Below, one piece after another: positions 49,433 to 59,200 of a DNA stretch of 64,000 bases. The stretch's first letter is position 1, and the number at the start of each line of letters is the position of its first letter. The position numbers were made by a program, and so were the translations under genes. Under the pieces are notes generated by a model. It was given only the letters and a program-made list of their open reading frames with translations. It was not told the DNA's origin and did no database searches. Source of the DNA: Sphaerimonospora thailandensis (GTDB lineage: Bacteria; Actinomycetota; Actinomycetes; Streptosporangiales; Streptosporangiaceae); contig NZ_BOOG01000002.1 in assembly GCF_016863115.1 (NCBI RefSeq), positions 33,438 through 97,437 of the forward strand, in the 5' to 3' direction.

Positions 49433-52420
49433 ATGACCAGCCAGCTGAGCCACATCTCATCGGCACGGCCGCCGTCGGTCGCCGCCGCCCGGCGGGCCAA
49501 GCCGTACGTGCGCGTACGCGACCTGGAGCGCGACCTCGCCGAACGGGTCGACGGCGAGGTGCGGTTCGACCCCGGCACCCGCGGCGCGTACTCGACCGAC
49601 GGGTCGAACTACCGTCAGGTCCCGCTGGGCGTGGTGGTGCCGCGCACGGTGGACGCGGCGGTGGAGGCGATCGCCGTGTGCCGCGAGCACCACGCGCCGA
49701 TCACCTCCCGCGGCGGCGGGACCAGCCTCGCCGGGCAGACCTGCAACACCGCCGTCATCATCGACTGGTCGAAGTACTGCCACCGCCTGGTGTCGGTGGA
49801 CACCGAGGCGGGGACCTGCGTCGTCGAGCCCGGCGTCGTGCTCGACGTGCTCAACCGGGAACTGGCCGGCACCGGGCTGATGTTCGGGCCGCGCCCGTCC
49901 ACCCACGGCCAGTGCACGCTCGGCGGGATGATCGGCAACAACTCCTGCGGCTCCACCGCCCAGGCGTACGGCAAGACCGCCGAGAACATCGCCCGGCTGG
50001 AGATCGTCACCTACGACGGGCTGCGCATGTGGGTGGGCCCGACCGATGAGGAGGAGTTCGCGCGGATCACGGCAGCGGGCGGGCGGCGGGCGGAGATCTA
50101 CCGGGAGCTGCGCTCGATCGTCGACGCGCACGCCGGGGAGATCCGCCGCCGCTTCCCCGACTTCCCCCGTCGGGTGTCCGGCTACAACCTCGACCGGCTG
50201 CTGCCGGAGGGCGTCTTCGATCTGGCCGGGGCGCTGGTCGGCTCGGAGGGCACGCTGGTCACGGTGCTGCGGGCCGAGCTGTGCCTGGTGCCGGCGCCCA
50301 AGGCGGAGGCCCTGGTCCTGCTCGGCTACCACGACATCGTCGCGGCCGCCCGCGCCGTGCCGCACATCGCCGGCCATGACCCGCTCCAACTGGAGGGCGT
50401 GGACGACCGGCTCGTGGACTACGAACGCCGCAAGCACATGCATCCCGACGCCCTGACCCGGCTGCCGGAAGGCGGCGGCTGGCTCATGGTCTCCTTCGGC
50501 GGCGAGTCACGGGAGGAGGCGGACGAGAAGGCCCGCGCCCTGATCGAGGAGCTGCGCCGCACCGAACACGCCCCGCACATCGACTTCACCGACGAGAAGC
50601 AGGTGGAAAAGGAGCTGTGGGAGGTCCGCGAGTCGGGCCTGGGCGCCACCGCCCGTGTCCCCGGCATGCGGGAGACGTGGGAGGGCTGGGAGGACTCGGC
50701 CGTTCCACCCCAGCGACTCGCCGGCTACCTGGACGACCTGCGGAAACTGTTCAAGGAGTTCGGCTACGACGAGGCCTCGCTGTACGGACATTTCGGGCAG
50801 GGCTGCGTGCACACCCGCATCCCGTTCGATCTGGTCACCGCCGACGGCGTGGCCGAGTTCCGCGCCTTTCTCGACCGGGCCGCCGACCTCGTCGTGTCGT
50901 ACGGCGGTTCGCTGTCCGGCGAGCACGGCGACGGCCAGTCGCGCGGACAGCTCCTGCCCAAGATGTTCGGGCCGGTGGTGATCAGGGCTTTCGAGCAGGT
51001 CAAGGCGGTGTTCGACCCGGACAACCGAATGAATCCCGGCAAGATCGTCGCACCGTACCGGGTGGACGAGAACCTGCGGCTGGGCCCGGAGTGGACCCCG
51101 GACGACCCGGCCCGCCACTTCGGCTATCCCGAGGACGAGGGCAGCTTCCAGCGGGCGGTCATGCGCTGCGTCGGCGTCGGCAAGTGCCGCCAGCACAGCG
51201 GCGGGGTGATGTGCCCGTCCTATCGGGCCACCGGCGAGGAGGAGCACTCCACCCGCGGCCGGGCCCGGCTGCTGTTCGAGATGCTGAACGGCCACGCCGA
51301 CTCCGCGGTGCGGGACGGTTGGCGCTCGGCGGCGGTGCGCGACGCGCTCGACCTCTGCCTGTCCTGCAAGGGATGCCGCCATGACTGCCCGATGGAAGTC
51401 GACATGGCGACGTACAAGGCCGAGTTCCTGTCCCACCACTACGCCGGCAGGCTCCGTCCCGCCGCCCACTATTCGATGGGCTGGCTGCCGCTGTGGGCGC
51501 GGCTCGCCGCGCTGGCCCCGCGTACGGTCAACGCCCTCGCGCACGCCCCGGTGCTGGGCCGGCTCGGCAAGCGGCTGGCCGGGGTGGAGCCCGCCCGGCC
51601 GGTGCCGTACTTCGCGAGGGAGCGCCTGCGCGACTGGTACCGCAGGCGCGGGCCGCGCGGCGGCGGCGAGCGGGGGCCGGTGGTGCTGTGGCCGGACACC
51701 TTCACCGACAACCTCACCCCGCACGTCGGGCAGGCCGCCGTCGACGTGCTTGAGGAGGCGGGCTACCGGGTCCTCCTGCCGCCGCGCACCCTGTGCTGCG
51801 GGCTGACCTGGATCTCCACCGGTCAGCTCGGCATGGCCAAGCGGGTGCTGCGCCGTACGCTGCGGACCCTCGCGCCCGCGCTGCGCCGAGGGATCCCGAT
51901 CGTGGGCCTCGAGCCGAGTTGCACGGCGGTGTTCCGCGCCGACGCCGTCGACCTGTTCCCGCACGACCGGGACGTCTCCCGGCTGCGGGAGCAGACCCGG
52001 ACGCTCGCCGAGCTGCTCACCGGGACCGACGGATGGCGCCCGCCGCGGATCGACCGGGCGGCGGTCGCCCAGCCGCACTGCCACCAGCACTCGGTGTTGG
52101 GCTACGACGCCGACCGCGAGCTGCTGGAGGAGGCGGGCGTACGGCTCGACGCGGTCGGCGGCTGCTGCGGCCTGGCCGGGAACTTCGGGTTCGAGGCGGG
52201 CCACCTGGAGGTTTCGATGGCCTGCGCCGAGCACGAGCTGCTGCCCGCGATCCGCGCCGCCGACCCCGGCACGCTGGTGCTGGCCGACGGGTTCAGCTGC
52301 CGCACGCAGATCGAGCATTCCGGCTCCGACCGCCGGGGCCTGCACCTCGCCGAGATCCTCGCCGCCGCCCAGCGGGGCACCCCGCTCGGCGACCACCCAG
52401 AACGCCTCATCGGCACCTGA
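49433..52420 (+). CDS. FAD-linked dehydrogenase fused to Fe-S/CCG domains
   Basis: 995-residue D-lactate/glycolate dehydrogenase-like fusion. FAD-binding_4 domain (about 55-240; SRGGGTSLAGQTCN and GTGLMFGPRPSTHGQ), FAD-oxidase C domain (about 280-545; SLSGEHGDGQSRG), a two-cluster ferredoxin segment (CVGVGKCRQHSGGVMCPSYRAT and CLSCKGCRHDCPME, about 580-660) and two CCG motifs (LCCGLTWISTG; GGCCGLAGNFGFE, about 790-915). It would pass electrons from a 2-hydroxy acid to quinone. ATG at 49433 chosen over GTG 49427. Works with the ThDP enzyme upstream, probably in lactate/pyruvate use. Confidence 0.88.
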   Translation: MTSQLSHISSARPPSVAAARRAKPYVRVRDLERDLAERVDGEVRFDPGTRGAYSTDGSNYRQVPLGVVVPRTVDAAVEAIAVCREHHAPITSRGGGTSLAGQTCNTAVIIDWSKYCHRLVSVDTEAGTCVVEPGVVLDVLNRELAGTGLMFGPRPSTHGQCTLGGMIGNNSCGSTAQAYGKTAENIARLEIVTYDGLRMWVGPTDEEEFARITAAGGRRAEIYRELRSIVDAHAGEIRRRFPDFPRRVSGYNLDRLLPEGVFDLAGALVGSEGTLVTVLRAELCLVPAPKAEALVLLGYHDIVAAARAVPHIAGHDPLQLEGVDDRLVDYERRKHMHPDALTRLPEGGGWLMVSFGGESREEADEKARALIEELRRTEHAPHIDFTDEKQVEKELWEVRESGLGATARVPGMRETWEGWEDSAVPPQRLAGYLDDLRKLFKEFGYDEASLYGHFGQGCVHTRIPFDLVTADGVAEFRAFLDRAADLVVSYGGSLSGEHGDGQSRGQLLPKMFGPVVIRAFEQVKAVFDPDNRMNPGKIVAPYRVDENLRLGPEWTPDDPARHFGYPEDEGSFQRAVMRCVGVGKCRQHSGGVMCPSYRATGEEEHSTRGRARLLFEMLNGHADSAVRDGWRSAAVRDALDLCLSCKGCRHDCPMEVDMATYKAEFLSHHYAGRLRPAAHYSMGWLPLWARLAALAPRTVNALAHAPVLGRLGKRLAGVEPARPVPYFARERLRDWYRRRGPRGGGERGPVVLWPDTFTDNLTPHVGQAAVDVLEEAGYRVLLPPRTLCCGLTWISTGQLGMAKRVLRRTLRTLAPALRRGIPIVGLEPSCTAVFRADAVDLFPHDRDVSRLREQTRTLAELLTGTDGWRPPRIDRAAVAQPHCHQHSVLGYDADRELLEEAGVRLDAVGGCCGLAGNFGFEAGHLEVSMACAEHELLPAIRAADPGTLVLADGFSCRTQIEHSGSDRRGLHLAEILAAAQRGTPLGDHPERLIGT

Positions 52421-52437
52421 CGGAAAAAAGAGCGGTA

Positions 52438-52458
52438 ATGATCTGGAACGGAGATCAT
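52438..52458 (+). promoter_or_regulatory. Inverted repeat in leader, copy A
   Basis: ATGATCT-7 nt-AGATCAT, 116 bases before the first secreted-protein gene. The same arms occur in copy B (53009-53029); arms are identical while loop bases differ, so the symmetry is conserved. Could be an operator or the start of a folded leader. Confidence 0.6.
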
Positions 52459-52573
52459 CTGGGCGGTCGCACACGCCTCGGCGACGGGTAGGCACCCTCT
52501 CACCGGTTATGTCCCGGCAAACCGGAGAGTTTCTGCTCACCTCATGAACAGCACGAATAGGGGCGTGAAGAGA

Positions 52574-52915
52574 ATGCTTCGCCACAGTACGCGGGTGACG
52601 CGCGCCAGGGCGCTCGGCATGCGGTGGCCCGCGCTGGCCGCACTCGTGATCGCGGGGGCTCTCGCCTCCCCGCCGATCGCCGCGAATGCGGCGGCAGTCC
52701 GGCCCGATGTTCCCATTGCCACGTCAACCGGCCCGGGAGGCGGGGGCGGCAACGGCAGAGGCAGCGGGAGTCCCATCAACTCCAGCGCCGCGTCCCCCGC
52801 CCAGCAGATCACATTTGGAATCAACGGGCATCACACCTTTCAGGCCGGTGCCTGCGATCAGGGGTTCGCTCTCTGCAATGTGCAGCAGGGTGCCGGCGTC
52901 CGGTACTGGCCGTGA
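52574..52915 (+). CDS. Secreted two-cysteine protein A
   Basis: 113-residue secreted protein. Signal peptide MLRHSTRVTRARALGMRWPA then LAALVIAGALASPPIAANA with cleavage after ANA; mature part of about 70 residues is Gly/Ser/Pro-rich (GPGGGGGNGRGSGSP) and ends with FQAGACDQGFALCNVQQGAG. The C-x6-CNVxQ signature is shared with proteins B and C. Start at 52574 is set by alignment with protein B, whose corresponding upstream in-frame ATG is followed by a stop. Two Cys could form one disulfide. Function unknown. Confidence 0.7.
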   Translation: MLRHSTRVTRARALGMRWPALAALVIAGALASPPIAANAAAVRPDVPIATSTGPGGGGGNGRGSGSPINSSAASPAQQITFGINGHHTFQAGACDQGFALCNVQQGAGVRYWP

Positions 52916-53008
52916 ACGAACGATCGCTGTGGAACCGGTCCGACAGATCAGACGAACCAAGAATGCCCGTGCGCGACCACGACCGGGGCGGGGAGAAAAG
53001 GACGGGTA

Positions 53009-53029
53009 ATGATCTGGAGCGCAGATCAT
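53009..53029 (+). promoter_or_regulatory. Inverted repeat in leader, copy B
   Basis: ATGATCT-7 nt-AGATCAT, 110 bases before protein B; shared with copy A, as are GCCGGTTATGTCC-like bases and the CTCACCTCATGA stretch further on. Shows that a gene plus its whole leader was duplicated. Confidence 0.6.
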
Positions 53030-53138
53030 CTGAAATGGGGACGGGCACCCCGCCGGGGGTAGTCAATCTCACGCCGGTTATGTCCATACAAGCGGGGAGT
53101 TCCCACTCACCTCATGACCAGATAGGGGCACGAAGGAA

Positions 53139-53489
53139 ATGGTTCGTCACAGTGCGGGGGTCCCGCTCGCCGGAGTGCGGTTCGGCATGCGGTGGCTCAC
53201 GCTCGCAACACTCGCCGTCGCGGCGGCTGGAGCACTGGCATCGTCGCCGGTCGCCGCGAACGCGATGGTGCTGCACCCCACCGCTCCCGGCGCCGTCTCG
53301 GGCAACGGAGCAGGCGGCGCCGGCGCGGGCACCGGCGTCGGCACCGGCAGCGCCACCAACACCAGCGGCGGATCCCCGGCCCAGCAGGCGGCGATCACTG
53401 TGAACGGGCTTGCCAGCTTTCAGGCTGCCGTCTGCAACCAGCGGATGCAGACGTGCAACGTCAACCAGCGGCTTTGGGTCCAATGGTGA
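53139..53489 (+). CDS. Secreted two-cysteine protein B
   Basis: 116-residue paralogue of protein A. Signal peptide around GMRWLTLATLAVAAAGALAS, cleavage after AANA; the mature part is Gly/Ala/Thr-rich and ends FQAAVCNQRMQTCNVNQRLW. The C-x6-CNVxQ signature is identical in spacing to protein A. Start ATG after GAAGGAA matches protein A position for position. It ends 123 bases before a strong hairpin. Confidence 0.72.
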   Translation: MVRHSAGVPLAGVRFGMRWLTLATLAVAAAGALASSPVAANAMVLHPTAPGAVSGNGAGGAGAGTGVGTGSATNTSGGSPAQQAAITVNGLASFQAAVCNQRMQTCNVNQRLWVQW

Positions 53490-53612
53490 CCATGGAAGCT
53501 CTCCGGGCGCTCCACGGACGCCGACGCCGACTGCCACGGAAATGACATACCGATGACCTGACCCTGGATCACCGCGAACGCGCTCAGGGGCACGTCGCAA
53601 AGTACGCTGACG

Positions 53613-53638
53613 AAGGCGTCCGGGCTGCCGGACGCCTT
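53613..53638 (+). terminator. Terminator hairpin between proteins B and C
   Basis: Perfect 11-bp arms AAGGCGTCCGG and CCGGACGCCTT around a GCTG loop, in the 186-bp gap after protein B. Protein C is therefore probably transcribed separately. Confidence 0.75.
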
Positions 53639-53675
53639 ATGACCGGTCTCGTCCAACCCGCAGGGGCGAAAACGA

Positions 53676-54287
53676 ATGATGCGTCAGCAGTACGGCAAAG
53701 CACCCAGAAAAGCGCTCGCCGCGCTACTCGTGATCGGGGCGTCCGTTTCTGCCGTACTTGTCGGCGGAAGCACACTCCCGGCCTCCGCCGGCGTGAACCC
53801 CGACCATCACCAGACGACGAATGCGCCGAGACCCACGCCGAGGAACATCGAAGACGGCCGTGGCGGCGAATCCGATCGGCGCCCCGCGAAGGCGTCATCA
53901 CATAAGCAAGAAAAGCAGAAAAAACTGAAAAAGCAGAAAAAATCAGCCGCTCCGAAGGTCCCGGTGGCCACCACGCAGACCGCCGAGTGCAAGGGCGCCA
54001 AGATCTGCAACGTGATCCAGCGGATCGTCTTCATCATGCCGCGGGACCTCAAGAAATTCCTACGGTACGCGAAGAAGGCGCAGCGGAGGAAATCGCGGAA
54101 AACACGGCTCCCGCACCTGCCCAAGCTTCCGCCCCAGCTCGCCGAGGCGCTGGCGGCCGCACCGCCGGAACCGGCCGCACCTCGGTCTGCCCAGCCACCG
54201 CCTGCTCAGCCACCGCCTGCTCAGCCGCCGCCTGCTCAGCCGCCGCAACCGGCCGAACCCGAATCAGCAGCGTCGGTCATGGGCTGA
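53676..54287 (+). CDS. Secreted two-cysteine protein C, basic
   Basis: 203-residue relative of A and B with a different body. Signal peptide KALAALLVIGASVSAVLVGG to ASAG; a lysine-rich coil (KQEKQKKLKKQKKS, about 84-97); the shared cysteine signature as AECKGAKICNVIQRI (C-x5-CNVxQ, about 107-117); a second basic part (LRYAKKAQRRKSRKTRLP); and a Pro/Gln/Ala tail (QPPPAQPPPAQP) from a 15-bp minisatellite. High Lys usage is unlike neighbours. May bind polyanions or cell-wall polymers outside the cell; function unknown. Confidence 0.7.
   Translation: MMRQQYGKAPRKALAALLVIGASVSAVLVGGSTLPASAGVNPDHHQTTNAPRPTPRNIEDGRGGESDRRPAKASSHKQEKQKKLKKQKKSAAPKVPVATTQTAECKGAKICNVIQRIVFIMPRDLKKFLRYAKKAQRRKSRKTRLPHLPKLPPQLAEALAAAPPEPAAPRSAQPPPAQPPPAQPPPAQPPQPAEPESAASVMG
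54195..54239 (+). repeat. 15-bp minisatellite in protein C
   Basis: Three 15-bp units (CCACCGCCTGCTCAG, third with CCG for CCA) plus a partial unit encode the QPPPA tail; frame is kept. Confidence 0.9.
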
Positions 54288-54394
54288 CCGGCGCACTGTC
54301 GGCACGCTCGGCCCGGTCACGGGCCTGCGTGAACGGTCCCGCCCCCACCTCCAGGTTCCAATCCCCTTACCTTCCGGTGCGCGGCGGAGATCAC

Positions 54395-54575
54395 GTGGTG
54401 TAGGCTCCGAGCCGCAAGCGACGGACGCGGAGGAAGCCGGTGTGAATCCGGCGCGGTCCCGCCACTGTCACCGGGGAGCGATCCTCAACTGCGGCCACTG
54501 CCCTCACGGGCGGGAAGGTCGGGGAGAGCGTCGATCCGGGAGCCAGGATACTCCGGCCGTCGGACCTTCGACCGG
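54395..54575 (+). promoter_or_regulatory. Cobalamin (B12) riboswitch
   Basis: Adenosylcobalamin aptamer features: GAAGCCGGTGTGAATCCGGC and GCGGTCCCGCCACTGT (junction elements) and the B12 box GAGCCAGGATACTC at about 54,540-54,553. It lies ahead of cobQ and the cobalamin operon and should repress it when B12 is high, probably by controlling access to the ribosome binding site or termination. The exact ends are approximate. Confidence 0.92.
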
Positions 54576-54603
54576 GGGCGCGGACCCCCAGGGAGGACAC
54601 GCC

Positions 54604-54663
54604 ATGGCGTGCCGAGGCCTGCGCGCAGGCACCTCACTGCCGGTTTCGCGCCCCGTCCCCTGA
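54604..54663 (+). CDS. 19-residue leader peptide upstream of cobQ
   Basis: A short ORF ([19 protein letters not shown]) begins 28 bases after the riboswitch with GGGAGG seven bases before its ATG, the best ribosome binding site in this stretch. Its TGA ends one base before the cobQ GTG, and cobQ itself has no SD. So cobQ translation probably depends on ribosomes finishing this ORF. Too short for a folded protein. A +1 frameshift fusion to CobQ is a less likely alternative. Confidence 0.55.
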   Translation: MACRGLRAGTSLPVSRPVP

Positions 54664-54664
54664 C

Positions 54665-56239
54665 GTGCCGCGGCACGGCGGCGGCTCGCTGCTCGTCGCC
54701 GGCACCACCTCTGACGCGGGCAAGAGCATCCTGACCGCGGGGCTGTGCCGGTGGCTGGCCCGCCGCGGCGTCCGGGTCGCGCCGTTCAAGGCGCAGAACA
54801 TGTCGCTGAACTCGATGGTCACCGCCGACGGCGGTGAGATCGGCCGGGCGCAGGCGATGCAGGCCGCCGCCGCCCGGGTCGAACCGGAGGCGGCGATGAA
54901 CCCCGTGCTGCTCAAACCGGCCGGGGAACGGCACTCCCACGTCGTCGTGCTCGGCCGTCCGCACGCGGACGTCGACGCGCTCTCCTACCGAGGGCACAAG
55001 CCCGCCCTGCTCGACGTCGCCGTCGACGCGCTGGACGGCCTGCGCCGCCGGTTCGACGTGGTGATCTGCGAAGGCGCGGGCAGCCCGGCCGAGGTCAACC
55101 TGCGCGACCGCGACATCGCGAACATGGGGCTGGCCCGCGCCGCCAACCTGCCCGTCCTGGTCGTCGGAGACATCGACCGCGGCGGGGTGCTCGCGCACTT
55201 CGCCGGCACCCTGGCCGTCCTGGAGCCGGAGGACCAGCGGCACATCGCGGGTTTCGTGGTCAACAAGTTCCGCGGCGACCCGGCGTTGCTGCGGCCCGGC
55301 CTGGACTGGCTGCGCGGGGCCACCGGGCGGGCCTGCCTCGGCGTGCTGCCCTGGCGGTCCGGGCTCTGGCTCGACGTGGAGGACTCCCTCGATCTCGACG
55401 GCAGGCCCGGACTGCTGACTCCTCCCGTCGGCCGGGACATCCTGCGGGTCGCGCTCGTACGGCTCCCGCGCATGTCGAACGTCACCGACGCCGACGCGCT
55501 GGCCGCCGAGCCCGGCGTCAGCGTGCGCCTGGTCGCCACGCCCGCCGAGATGGCCGAAGCCGACCTCGTCATCGTGCCCGGCACCCGCTCGACCCTGTCC
55601 GATCTGGCCTGGCTGCGTGAACGCGGCATCGGCGCGGAGCTGCGGCGCCGGGCCGCGGCCGGCCGGCCGGTGCTCGGCGTGTGCGGCGGGTTGCAGATGC
55701 TCGGCGCCGCGATCCACGACGACGACGGCGTGGAGAGCCGGGAGGGCCACGCACCCGGCCTCGGACTGTTACCGGTGCGCACCGACTACAGCCCGGCCAA
55801 GGTGCTGGCATCACCGGCCGGCCGGTGGCGCGGTCACGAGGTGTCGGGCTACCAGATCCATCACGGCCGGGTCACCGTCGACGGCGGCGAGCCGTTCCTC
55901 GACGGCTGCCGCAGCGGGCAGGTGTGGGGGACGACCTGGCACGGGATCTTCGAGTGCGACGGGTTCCGGCGGGCGTTCCTGACCGAGGTGGCCGCTGCCG
56001 CGGGACGCGACTGGCGGCCCGGCACGGGCTCGTTCGCCGAGCGCCGCGAGGCCCGCCTCGACGCCCTCGGCGACCTGGTCGAGGAGCACCTGGACACCGC
56101 CGCGGTGTGGCGGCTGATCGAGCGCGGCGTCCCCGCCGGCCTGCCCGCCGTCGGCCTTGCTCCCGTTGATCGGGCCCGTACGGGCCCGGCCCCCGTGAAT
56201 TTGACACCGCACACCGATGGGGAGGCCGACCGGTCATGA
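54665..56239 (+). CDS. cobQ: Cobyric acid synthase CobQ
   Basis: 524-residue glutamine-dependent amidotransferase that amidates the b, d, e and g side chains of adenosyl-cobyrinate a,c-diamide. N-terminal P-loop synthetase domain ([45 protein letters not shown]) and C-terminal GATase domain with the catalytic Cys in [12 protein letters not shown] and His in [11 protein letters not shown]. Starts with a GTG directly after the leader ORF. Final 40 residues are an Arg/Pro-rich extension. Stop overlaps cobN (ATGA). Under B12 riboswitch control. Confidence 0.96.
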   Translation: MPRHGGGSLLVAGTTSDAGKSILTAGLCRWLARRGVRVAPFKAQNMSLNSMVTADGGEIGRAQAMQAAAARVEPEAAMNPVLLKPAGERHSHVVVLGRPHADVDALSYRGHKPALLDVAVDALDGLRRRFDVVICEGAGSPAEVNLRDRDIANMGLARAANLPVLVVGDIDRGGVLAHFAGTLAVLEPEDQRHIAGFVVNKFRGDPALLRPGLDWLRGATGRACLGVLPWRSGLWLDVEDSLDLDGRPGLLTPPVGRDILRVALVRLPRMSNVTDADALAAEPGVSVRLVATPAEMAEADLVIVPGTRSTLSDLAWLRERGIGAELRRRAAAGRPVLGVCGGLQMLGAAIHDDDGVESREGHAPGLGLLPVRTDYSPAKVLASPAGRWRGHEVSGYQIHHGRVTVDGGEPFLDGCRSGQVWGTTWHGIFECDGFRRAFLTEVAAAAGRDWRPGTGSFAERREARLDALGDLVEEHLDTAAVWRLIERGVPAGLPAVGLAPVDRARTGPAPVNLTPHTDGEADRS

Positions 56240-59200
56240 CCATGCTGCTGCTGTCGACGGCCGACACCGAGCTGCTCGCCGCCCTGCGGAGCGGAGACGG
56301 CTCCGATGGCGAGGGCGGCTGGCGGGTCGCCAACCCCATGCGCATCTCGGCCGAGGACGTCCCCGCCCTGGTGGACAGCGTGGACGCCGTCGTGGTCCGG
56401 CTGCTCGGCGGGCGCCGCTCCTGGCCGGAGGGCCTCGACGCGGTGCTCGCCTGCGGCCGTCCGGTGGTGGTGCTCGGCGGCGAGGCCGAGCCCGACGCCG
56501 CGCTGATGGCGCTGTCCACGGTGCCGCACGGCGTGGCCGCGCAGGCGCTCGCCTACCTGACGGAGGGCGGCCCGGACAATCTCCGCGAGCTGCGCAGGTT
56601 CCTGTCCGACACGCTGCTGATGACCGGCGAGGGCTTCGCACCGCCGCGCACCACCCCCGAGTACGGCGTGCGCCCCCGCGACCCGCACAGCGACCGGCAC
56701 AGCGACCGGCACAGCGGCCGGCCGCTGGTCGGCGTGGTCTACTACCGGGCGCACGAGCTGTCGGGCAACACGGCGTTCGTCGACGACCTGTGCGACGCGA
56801 TCGAGGCGGCCGGCGGCGACGTTCTTCCGGTGTTCTGCGGATCGCTGCGCGGCGCCGGTCCCGAGGTGGCCGACCTGCTGCGGCCGGCCGACGCGCTGGT
56901 GGTGACCGTGCTCGCGGCGGGCGGGGCCGCCCCGGCGAGCGCCTCGGCCGGGGGCGACGACGACGCGTGGGACGTGGGCGCGCTCGCCACGCTCGACGTG
57001 TCCGTGCTGCAGGCGCTGTGCCTCACCACGTCCCGGGCGACCTGGTCGGAGTCGGATGCCGGGCTGTCCCCGCTCGACGCGGCGATGCAGGTGGCGGTGC
57101 CCGAGTTCGACGGGCGTCTGATCACCGTGCCGTTCTCGTTCAAGGAGGACGGGCCGGACGGCGTGCCGGTCTACGCGGCCGATCCCGAACGCTGCGCCCG
57201 GATCGCCGGGTTGGCCGTCGCGCACGCCCGGCTGCGGCACGTGCCCAACGCCGCCAGGCGGGTCGCGATCGTGCTGTCCTCCTACCCGACCAAGCACTCA
57301 CGGGTCGGCAACGCGGTCGGCCTCGACACCCCCGCGTCGGCCGTCGTGCTGCTGCGCGCGCTGCGCGAGGCCGGCTATGACGTCGGGGACGAGCCGTACG
57401 ACAACGGCGACGAGCTGATCCACCGGCTGATCGCGGCGGGCGGCCACGACGTGGAGTGGCTGACCGAGGACCAGTTGCGCGCGGCACCCGCCCGGGTCCC
57501 GCTCGCGGCGTACCGGTCGTGGTTCGAGGCGCTGCCGGCCGACCTGCGCGAGGCCGTCGCCGGGCACTGGGGTCCGCCGCCCGGGGAGCTGTACGTCGAC
57601 GGGGACGACATCGTGCTGGCCGGGCTGCGGTTCGGCAACGTGTTCCTGATGATCCAGCCGCCGCGCGGCTTCGGCGAGAACCCGGTGGCGATCTACCACG
57701 ACCCGGATCTGCCGCCGAGCCACCACTACCTCGCCGCCTATCACTGGCTGGCCCGCGAATTCGGCGCGCACGCCGTGGTGCATCTGGGCAAGCACGGCAC
57801 GCTGGAGTGGCTGCCCGGCAAGGGCCTCGGCCTGTCCGGGTCGTGCGCTCCCGACGCCACGCTCGGCGATCTGCCGCTGGTCTACCCGTTCATCGTCAAC
57901 GACCCCGGCGAGGGCACCCAGGCAAAGCGGCGGGCGCACGCGACCGTGGTCGATCACCTGATCCCGCCGATGGCGCGGGCGGAGTCGTACGGCGACCTGG
58001 CCCGGCTGGAGCAGCTGCTCGACGAGCACGCCACCGTCGCCGCCCTCGACCCGGCCAAGCTGCCGGCCGTACGGGCGCGGATCTGGACGCTCATCCAGGC
58101 GGCCCGGCTGCATCACGACCTGGACGTCGCCGAGCGCCCCGGCGACACCGAGTTCGACGACTTCCTGCTGCACGTCGACGGCTACCTGTGCGAGATCAAG
58201 GACGTGCAGATCCGCGACGGCCTGCACATCCTCGGCCAGGCTCCGTACGGCGAGGCCCGGGTCAACCTGGTCCTCGCGGTGCTGCGCGCCCGGCAGGTGT
58301 GGGGCGGCGCCTCCGGAGCGCTCCCCGGCCTGCGAGAGGCGCTGGGGCTGGCCGAAGGAAAGGACGAGTCGCGGGGGGATGTCGACCGGCTGGAGGCGCG
58401 GGCGCGGGAGCTCGTCCAGGCGATGGAGGACCGCGGCTGGGATCCGGCGGCGGCCGCGGAGGTCGCCGGCCTGCCGGAGGTCGAGCGGGTGCTGCGCTTC
58501 GCCGCCACCGAGGTGGTGCCCCGGCTGGCGCGCACGACCGACGAGGTGTCGCGGGTGCTGCACGCGCTCGGCGGCGGGCACGTCCCGGCCGGGCCGTCGG
58601 GTTCGCCGACCCGCGGGCTGGTCAACGTGCTGCCCACCGGGCGCAACTTCTACTCGGTCGATCCCAAGGCGATCCCGTCCCGGCTGGCCTGGGAGACCGG
58701 GGCCGCGCTCGCGGCGTCGCTGGCCGAGCGCCACCTCGCCGACACCGGCCGCTGGCCCCGCACGGTCGGCCTGACCGTGTGGGGCACCAGCGCCATGCGC
58801 ACCCAGGGCGACGACATCGCCGAGATCATGGCGCTGCTCGGGGTACGACCGACGTGGGACGACGCCTCCCGCCGGGTGACCGGGTTCGAGGTGGTCGACG
58901 TCGCCGAGCTGGGCCGGCCCCGCGTCGACGTGGTCGTACGGATCAGCGGGTTCTTCCGCGACGCGTTCCCGCACGTGGTGTCGCTGCTCGACGAGGCCGT
59001 GCGCACGGTGGCCGCCCTGGACGAACCGGCCGAGGTGAACCCGTTGCGTGCGCACGTCGAGGCGGACCTGGCCGGGCACGGCGACCGGCGGCGCGCCACC
59101 AGCCGCGTCTTCGGCTCCAAGCCCGGGGCGTACGGCGCGGGCCTGCTGCCGCTGATCGACTCGCGTGACTGGCGCGACGACGGGGACCTCGCGGAGGTCT

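Noticed and set aside
52425..52573. ydaO/c-di-AMP riboswitch ahead of a secreted-protein gene
   Set aside because: GGGTAGGCA-like bases occur in copy A but are not kept in copy B, and the rest of the consensus is missing.
53139..53489. Possible enediyne apoprotein (similar size, secreted, two Cys)
   Set aside because: It lacks the four cysteines and Ig-like beta pattern of CagA/NcsA proteins, is low-complexity, and lies 15 kb from the cluster next to paralogues.
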